DNA of 64,000 bases, taken from the NCBI GenBank assembly GCA_032207245.1, contig CM063501.1, positions 82,687,168 through 82,751,167 of the forward strand. The letters run 5' to 3'. This document shows positions 57,101 to 64,000 of the stretch, piece by piece. The first letter of the stretch is position 1. Each line of letters starts with the position of its first letter. Made by a program: the position numbers and the translations under genes. The DNA is from Pardosa pseudoannulata. Taxonomy: Eukaryota > Arthropoda > Arachnida > Araneae > Lycosidae. The notes below the pieces were generated by a model, which worked only from the letters and a program-made list of their open reading frames with translations, ran no database searches and had not been told where the DNA came from.

Positions 57101-60100
57101 ATAAAAATATATAGAGAGAGATTTGAAAGATTCCTCGAGCCAATTCTTAAATATAATTATTGAAAAGATAAATGATTATAATAAAATAAAACGCAATGCA
57201 CAAAAGTGAATATCTAATAAATATTTAATGAATATATTTACAGTTATATTTTGTTTAAAATATAGAATATATTTAAATGGTTGATAAATTTAGAGATATT
57301 TTTTAATGCTTCCTCATAACAACGCAATGAAATCATTTTTATTTTTCATAAATAAATAAAATCATTGGAAAACAATTAAATATCTTTAAAAATGTGTTGA
57401 GGATACGTTTAGCATAAAAATTCATGGTAAAAATCAATGATTATTTTAGTAAGGCATAAAAACATTTATGGAAAATTTTTATATTTTCCTTAAATTCCTT
57501 GCATTTTTAATTTTTTAATTCTTAGAATTATCTTTATAAAGAATACTTTACAAATTAAATTAATTTAGAATTAATATATTTGAATGGATAAAAATATGTA
57601 GAGTGATATCTGAAAGATTACTCAAGACAATTCTTTTATATAATTATTGAAAAGATAAATGATTATATTAAATTAAAACGCATTGCACACAAATGAATAT
57701 CTAATGAATATTTAATGAATAATTACAGTTAATTTTTGTTTAAAATATAGAATAAATATCATTAAATGTTTGATAAATATAAAGATATTTAATGCTTCCT
57801 CATATAAACGCAATGAAATCATTTTTATTTTTCATATATAAATAAAATCATTGGTAAGCAATTTAATATCTTGAAAAATGTGTTGAGGATACGTTTAGCA
57901 TAAAATTTCATGGTAAAAATCAATGATTATATTAGTAAGTTATAAAAACATTTACGAAAATTTTTTTATATTTTCCTTAAATTAATTGCGTTTTTAACTT
58001 TTTTAATTCATAGAATTATCTTTTTAAATAATACTTTACAAATTAAATTAATTTAGAATTAATATATTTGAATGGATAAAAATATGTAGAGTGATATCTG
58101 AAAGATTAGTCGAGACAATTCTTTTATATAATTATTGAAAAGATAAATGATTATATTAAAATAAATCGCATTGCACACAAATGAATATCTAATGAATATT
58201 TAATGAACATATTTACAGTTAATTTTTGTTTAAAATATAGAATAAATATCTTTAAATGGTTGATAAATATAAAGATATTTAATGCTTCCTCATATAAACG
58301 CAATGAAATCATTTTTATTTTTCATATATAAATAAAATCATTGGTAAGCAATTAAATATCTTGAAAAATGTGTTGAGGATACGTTTAGCATAAAATTTCA
58401 TGGTAAAAATCAATGATTATTTTAGTAAGGAATGAAAGCATTTACGGAAAGTTTTTCTCGTGTCCTTAAATTTCTTGAAATTTTAATTTTTTTAATTCTT
58501 AAAATTATCTTTTTAAAGAATAATTTACAAATTAAATTAATTTAGAATTAATATATTTGAAGGAATAAAATATATAGAGAGTTATCTGAAAGATTCCTCG
58601 AGCCAATTCTTAAATATAATTATGAAAAGATAAATGATTATAATAAAATAAAACGCAATGCACAAAATTGAATATGTAATGAATATTTAATGAATATATT
58701 TACAGTTATTTTTTGTTTAAAATATAGAATATAGTTAAATGGTTGATAAATTTAGAGATATTTTTTAATGCTTCCTCATATAAACGCAATGAAATCATTT
58801 TTATTTTTCATATATAAATAAAATCATTGGTAAGCAATTTAATATCTTGAAAAATGTGTTGGGGATACGTTTAGCATAAAATTTCATGGTAAAAATCAAT
58901 GATTATTTTAGTAAGGAATGAAAGCATTTACGGAAAGATTTTCTCGTGTCCTTAAATTTCTTGAAATTTTAATTTTTTTAATTCTTAAAATTATCTTTTT
59001 AAAGAATAATTTACAAATTAAATTAATTTAGAATTAATATATTTGAAGGAATGAAAATATATAGAGAGATATCTGAAAGATTCCGCGAACAAATTCTTAA
59101 ATATAATTATAGAAAAGATAAATGATTATATTAAAATAAAACGCATTACACAAAAATGAATTTTTAATGAATATTTAATGAATATATTTACAGTTATTTT
59201 TTCTTTAAAATATAGAATAAATATCATTAAATTGTTAATAATTTTAGAGATATTTTTTAAGGCTTCCTCATAAAAGCGCAATGTAATCATTTTTATTTTT
59301 CATAAATAAATAAAATCATTGGAAAGCATTTAAATATCTTGAAAAATGTGTTGAGGATACGTTTAGTATAAAAATTCATGGTAAAAACCAATGATTATTT
59401 TAGTAAGGAATGAAAAAATTTACGGAAAATTTTTTATATTTTCCTTAAATTAATTGCGATTTTAATTTTTTTAATTCAAGAATTATCAAAGAATATTATT
59501 AAATTTAAAATTAATATATTTGAATGGATAAAAATATATATAGATATATCTGAAATATTCCTCAAGACAATTCTTATATATAATTAATGAAAAGATAAAT
59601 GATTATATTAAAATAATTCGCATTGCCCAAAAATGAATATCTAATTAATATTTAATGAATATATTAACAGTTATTTTTTGTTTAAAATATAGATTAAATA
59701 TAATTAAATGATTGATAAATTTAGAGATATTTTTAATGCTTCCTCATAAGAGCGAAATGTAATCATTTTTATTTTTCATAAGTAAATAAAATCATTGGAA
59801 AGCATTTAAATATCTTTAAAAATGTGTTGAGGATACGTTTAGCATAAAACTTCATGGTAATAATCAATTATTATTTTAGTAAGGAATAAAATCATTTAAG
59901 GAAAATTTTTATATTGTGATTAAATTCCTTGCATTTTTAATTTTTTTAATTCTTAGAATTATCTTTTTAAAGAATACTTTACAAATTAAATTAATTTAGA
60001 AATAATATATTTGAATGGATAAAAATATGTAGAGAGATATCTGAAAGATTACTCAGGACAATTCTTAAATATAATTATTGAAAAGATTATATTAAATTAA

Positions 60101-60949
60101 AACGCATTGCACACAAATGAATATCTAATGAATATTTAATGAATATATATACAGTTAATTTTTATTTAAAATATAGTATAAATATCATTAAATGGTTGAT
60201 AAATTTAGAGATATTTTTAATGCTTCCTCATAACAGCGAATTGTAATCATTTTTATTTTTCATAAATAAATAAAATCATTGGAAAACATTTAAATATCTT
60301 GCAAAATGTGTTGAGGATACGTTTAGCATAAATATTCATGGTAAAATCTATGATTATTTGAGTAAGGAATGAAAACATTTACGTAAAGTTTTTCTCGTGT
60401 CCTTAAATTTCTTGTAATTTTAATTTTTTTAATTCTTAAAATTATCTTATTAAAGAATGCTTTACAAATTAAATTAATTTAGAATTAATATATTTGAATT
60501 AATAAAAATATATAGAGATATATCTGAGAGATTACTCAAGGTAATTATTAAATACAGTTATTGAAAAATAAATGATTATATTAAAATAAAACGCATTGCC
60601 CAAATTAATATCTGATGAATATTTAATGAATATATTAACAGTTATTTTTGGTTTAAAATATAGATAAAATATAGTTAAATGGTTGATAAATTTAGAGTTA
60701 TTTTTAATGCTTCCTCATATCAACGAAATGTAATCATTTTTATTTTTTATAAATAAATAAAATCATTTTAAAGCAATTAAATATCTGGAAAAATGTGTTG
60801 AGGATACGTTTAGAATAAAAATTCATGGTAAAAATCAATGATTATTTTAGTAAGGAATGAAAAAATTTACGGAAAGTTATTATATTGTCCTTAAATTGAT
60901 TGCGATTTTAATTTTTTTAATTCATAGATTATCTTTAAAGAATAATTTA

Positions 60950-61740
60950 CAAATTAAAGTAATTTAGAATATATATTTGAATGGATAAAAATATGTAGAG
61001 AGATATCTGAAAGATTACTAGACAATTTTAAATTAATTATTGAAAAGATAAATGATTATATTAAATAAACGCAGAATTGAATATCTAATATTTAATGAAT
61101 ATATTACAGTTTTTTTTGTTTTAAATATAGAAAAATATATTAAATGGTTGATAAATTTAGAGATATTTTTAATGCTTCTCATAACAAATGTAATCATTAT
61201 TATTTTCATAAATAATTAAAATCATTGGAAAGCAATTAAATATCTTGAAAAATATGTGAGGATACGTTTAGATAAAATTCATGATAAAAATCAATGATTA
61301 TTTTAGTAAGGATGAAAAAATTTACGGAAATTTTTTTATATTGTCCTTAAATAATCGTTTTAATTTTTTTAATTCTAGATTATCTTTTAAAAAATTACTA
61401 ATTAAAATTAATTTAGAAAATATTAAATGAAAAATTTTTTTTTTAATTATATATTATTGATAAAATTATATTAAGTAACATTAAAATCTATGTTATAATT
61501 TATAATTATTTTTAATTTTACAGATAAATTTTTTAAATAAAAGAAAATATTTTTATTATCTTTAAAAAAAGAAAAAATTTATTATTTTTAAATGATTAAA
61601 AAATTTTTTATAAATGATTCAAATTATTTATGATTTTTATATAAATCTTATATTACAATCTAAAAATATTTTTATGCTGTAAAGTGATATGAAAGTAAGA
61701 ACAATATTAAAAATACTTAAAATTTAATTCAAAATTATTT
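60950..61740. other. Deletion-rich monomer and low-complexity block in the array
   Basis: From about 60950 the satellite monomer loses single bases at many places (for example GACAATTTTAAATTAATT where other monomers have GACAATTCTTAAATATAATT). It shrinks to about 458 bp and dissolves at about 61420 into ~320 bp of A/T low-complexity DNA. Normal monomer sequence resumes at about 61740. The pattern suits either local decay or an error-rich consensus. Confidence 0.7.
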
Positions 61741-64000
61741 TAAATTTAAAATTAATATATTTGAATGGATAAAAATATGTAGAGACATATCTGAAATATT
61801 CCGCAAGACAATTCTTATATATAATTAATGAAAAGATAAATGATTATATTAAAATAAATCGCATTGCCCAAAAATGAATATCTAATGAATATTTAATGAA
61901 TATATTAAGTTATTTTTTGTTTAAAATATAGAATAAATATAATTAAATGTTTGATAAATTTAGAGATATTTTTAATGCTTCCTCATAAGAGCGAAATGTA
62001 ATCATTTTTATTTTTCATAAATAAATAAAATCATTGGAAAGCAAATAAATATCTGGAAAAATGTGTTGCGGATACGCGCAGCATAAAACTTCATGGTAAA
62101 AATCAATGATTATTTTAGTAAGGAATAAAAACATTTACGGAAAGTTTATATATTGTGATTAAATTCCTTGCATTTTTAATTTTTTTAATTCTTAGAATTA
62201 TCTTTTTAAAAAATACTTTACAAATTAAATTAATTTAGAAATAATATATTTGAATGGATAAAAATATGTAGAGAGATATCTGAAAGATTCCTCGAGACAA
62301 TCCTTAAATATAATTATTGAAAAGATAAATAATTATATTAAAATAAAACGCATTACACAAAAATGAATATCTAATGAATATTTAATGAATATATTTACAG
62401 TTATTTTTTGTTTAAAATATAGAATAAATATCATAAAATGGTTGATAAATTTAGAGATATTTTTAATGCTTCCTAATAACAGCGAATTGTAATCATTTTT
62501 ATTTTTCATAAATAAATAAAATCATTGGAAAACATTTAAATATATTGAAAAATGTGTTGTGGATACGCGTAGCATAAAACTTCATGGTAAAAATCAATGA
62601 TTATTTTAGTAAGGAATGAAAAAATTTACGGAAAGTTTTTATATTGTCCTTAAATTCCTTGCATTTTTAATTTTTTTAATTCTTAGAATTATCTTTTTAA
62701 AGAATAATTTACAAATTAAAGTAATTTAGAATTAATATATTTGAATGGATAAAAATATGTAGAGAGATATCTGAAAGATTACTCGAGAAAATTATTAAAT
62801 ATAATTATTGAAAAGATAAATGATTATATTAAAATAAAACGCATTGCCCGAATTGAATATCTGATGAATATTTTATGAATATATTTACAGTTATTTTTTG
62901 TTTAAAATATAGATAAAATATAGTTAAATGTTCGATAAATTTAGAGATAATATTTAATGCTTCCTCATATCAACGAATGTAAACATTTTTTATTTTTCAT
63001 AAATAAATAAAATCATTGATAAGCAATTAAATATCTTGAAAAATGTGTTGTGGATACGCGTAGCATAAAACTTCATGGTAAAAATCAATGATTATTTTAG
63101 TAAGGAATGAAAACATTTACGGAAAGTTTTACTCGTGTCCTTAAATTTCTTGTAATTTTAATTTTTTTAATTCTTAAAATTATCTTTTTAAAGAATAATT
63201 TACAAATTAAATTAATTTAGAATTAATATATTTGATGGTATAAAAATATATAGAGAGATATCTGAAAGATTCCGCGAACAAATTCTTAAATATAATTATA
63301 GAAAAGAAAAATGATTATAATAAAATAAAACGCAATGCACAAAATTGAATATCTAATGAATGTTTAATGAATATATTTATAGTTATTTTTTGTTTAAAAT
63401 ATAGAATATAGTTAAATGGTTGATAAATTTTGAGATATTTTTTAATGCTTCCTCATAACAACGCAATGTAATCATTTTTATTTTTTATAAATAAATAAAA
63501 TCATTTTAAAGCAATTAAATATCTGGAAAAATGTGTTGAGGATACGTTTAGAATAAAAATTCATGGTAAAAATCAATGATTATTTTAGTAAGGCATAAAA
63601 ACATTTATGGAAAATTTTTTATATTTTCCTTAAATTCCTTGCATTTTTAATTTTTTAATTCTTAGAATTATCTTTATAAAGAATACTTTACAAATTAAAT
63701 TAATTTAGAATTAATATATTTGAATGGATAAAAATATGTAGAGATATATTTGAAAGATTACTCAGGACAATTCTTAAATATAATTATTGAAAAGATAAAT
63801 GATTATATTAAATTAAAACGCATTGCACACAAATGAATATCTAATGAATATTTAATGAACATAATTACAGTACTTGTTTGTTTAAAATATAGAATAAATA
63901 TCATTAAATGTTTGATAAATGTATAAGATATTTAATGCTTCCTCATATAAACGCAATGAAATCATTTTTATTTTTCATATATAAATAAAATCATTTTAAA

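Larger units (their letters stand above)
50390..64000. repeat. ~490-bp satellite array with four-monomer higher-order structure
   Basis: About 26 monomers; the anchor TGTTGAGGATACGTTTAGCA or a variant occurs at 50391, 51511, 52001, 52492, 52983, 53471, 53961, 54453, 54946, 55433, 55924, 56416, 56907, 57395, 57881, 58371 and onward, mostly 486-493 bp apart. Monomer types can be told apart by the segment before TTTTTAATT. They are CTCGTATCC...CTTGAAATT (type D), TATTTTCC...CTTGCA (B), TATTGTCC...CTTGCG (C) and CTCGTGTCC...CTTGTAATT (A). The order D-B-C-A repeats from 50.4 to 57.4 kb with a period of 1,960-1,962 bp. Each monomer has the dyad ATTAATTTAGAATTAAT or a variant. The array runs off the window end. 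It shows no coding capacity. Confidence 0.95.

Noticed and set aside
48360..64000. CRISPR array
   Set aside because: Repeats are ~107 and ~490 bp, diverged and contiguous, without unique spacers, in eukaryotic DNA.

Overview
The window looks like non-genic DNA of an arthropod nuclear genome, most likely a spider or other arachnid. That is an inference. It rests on the very high A+T content, microsatellites, tRNA-derived SINEs with an AAACC-type tail, Tc1-, pogo/Tigger- and piggyBac-like DNA transposon remnants, Ty3/gypsy-type reverse transcriptase, and a Jockey-like LINE C-terminus. I find no intact host protein-coding gene, rRNA gene or functional tRNA gene. Nearly all open frames are chance frames in repeats; the few that carry protein signal are broken transposon genes.

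Layout. 0-10 kb: a full SINE, an LTR-like promoter block, a LINE 3' end joined to a partial SINE, two pogo/Tigger-like elements side by side, a triplicated 280-bp repeat, and two inverted copies of a dispersed ~0.6-kb repeat. 10-18 kb: a Tc1 remnant, a strong hairpin, then a ~950-bp tandem duplication. Its first copy was hit by an LTR element carrying a gypsy RT fragment and its second by a piggyBac-type MITE, so each copy is the empty site of the other; a GC-rich island with CT and TA microsatellites follows. 18-23 kb: two oppositely oriented solo LTRs of one family, each with its own 5-bp target duplication, one of them nested inside a TTAA-flanked MITE. 23-34 kb: mostly plain AT-rich DNA, with a second inverted pair of the 0.6-kb repeat around a piggyBac-type element, a degenerate ~420-bp repeat block and a small perfect TTAA MITE. 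34-45 kb: more SINEs, a Tc1 N-terminal pseudogene, a 380-bp tandem repeat split by a solo LTR, a 30-bp minisatellite split by a SINE, a 38-bp inverted-repeat element with a piggyBac-like zinc-ribbon remnant, and an exact 143-bp duplication.

45-64 kb becomes satellite DNA. Long (TA)n tracts lead into a nested repeat of ~107-bp subunits in ~480-bp units (48.4-50.1 kb). From about 50.4 kb to the window end runs an array of ~490-bp monomers. Its first 7 kb has a clear four-monomer higher-order period of ~1,961 bp, with hints of longer periods. A TTAA MITE sits inside the array and neighbouring monomers give its empty site. One part of the array (about 60.95-61.74 kb) is full of small deletions and low-complexity sequence and may be an assembly weak point.

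The main value of the window is its insertion history: target duplications and paralogous empty sites allow relative ordering of many insertions, next to a higher-order satellite that is a candidate for pericentromeric or centromeric DNA.
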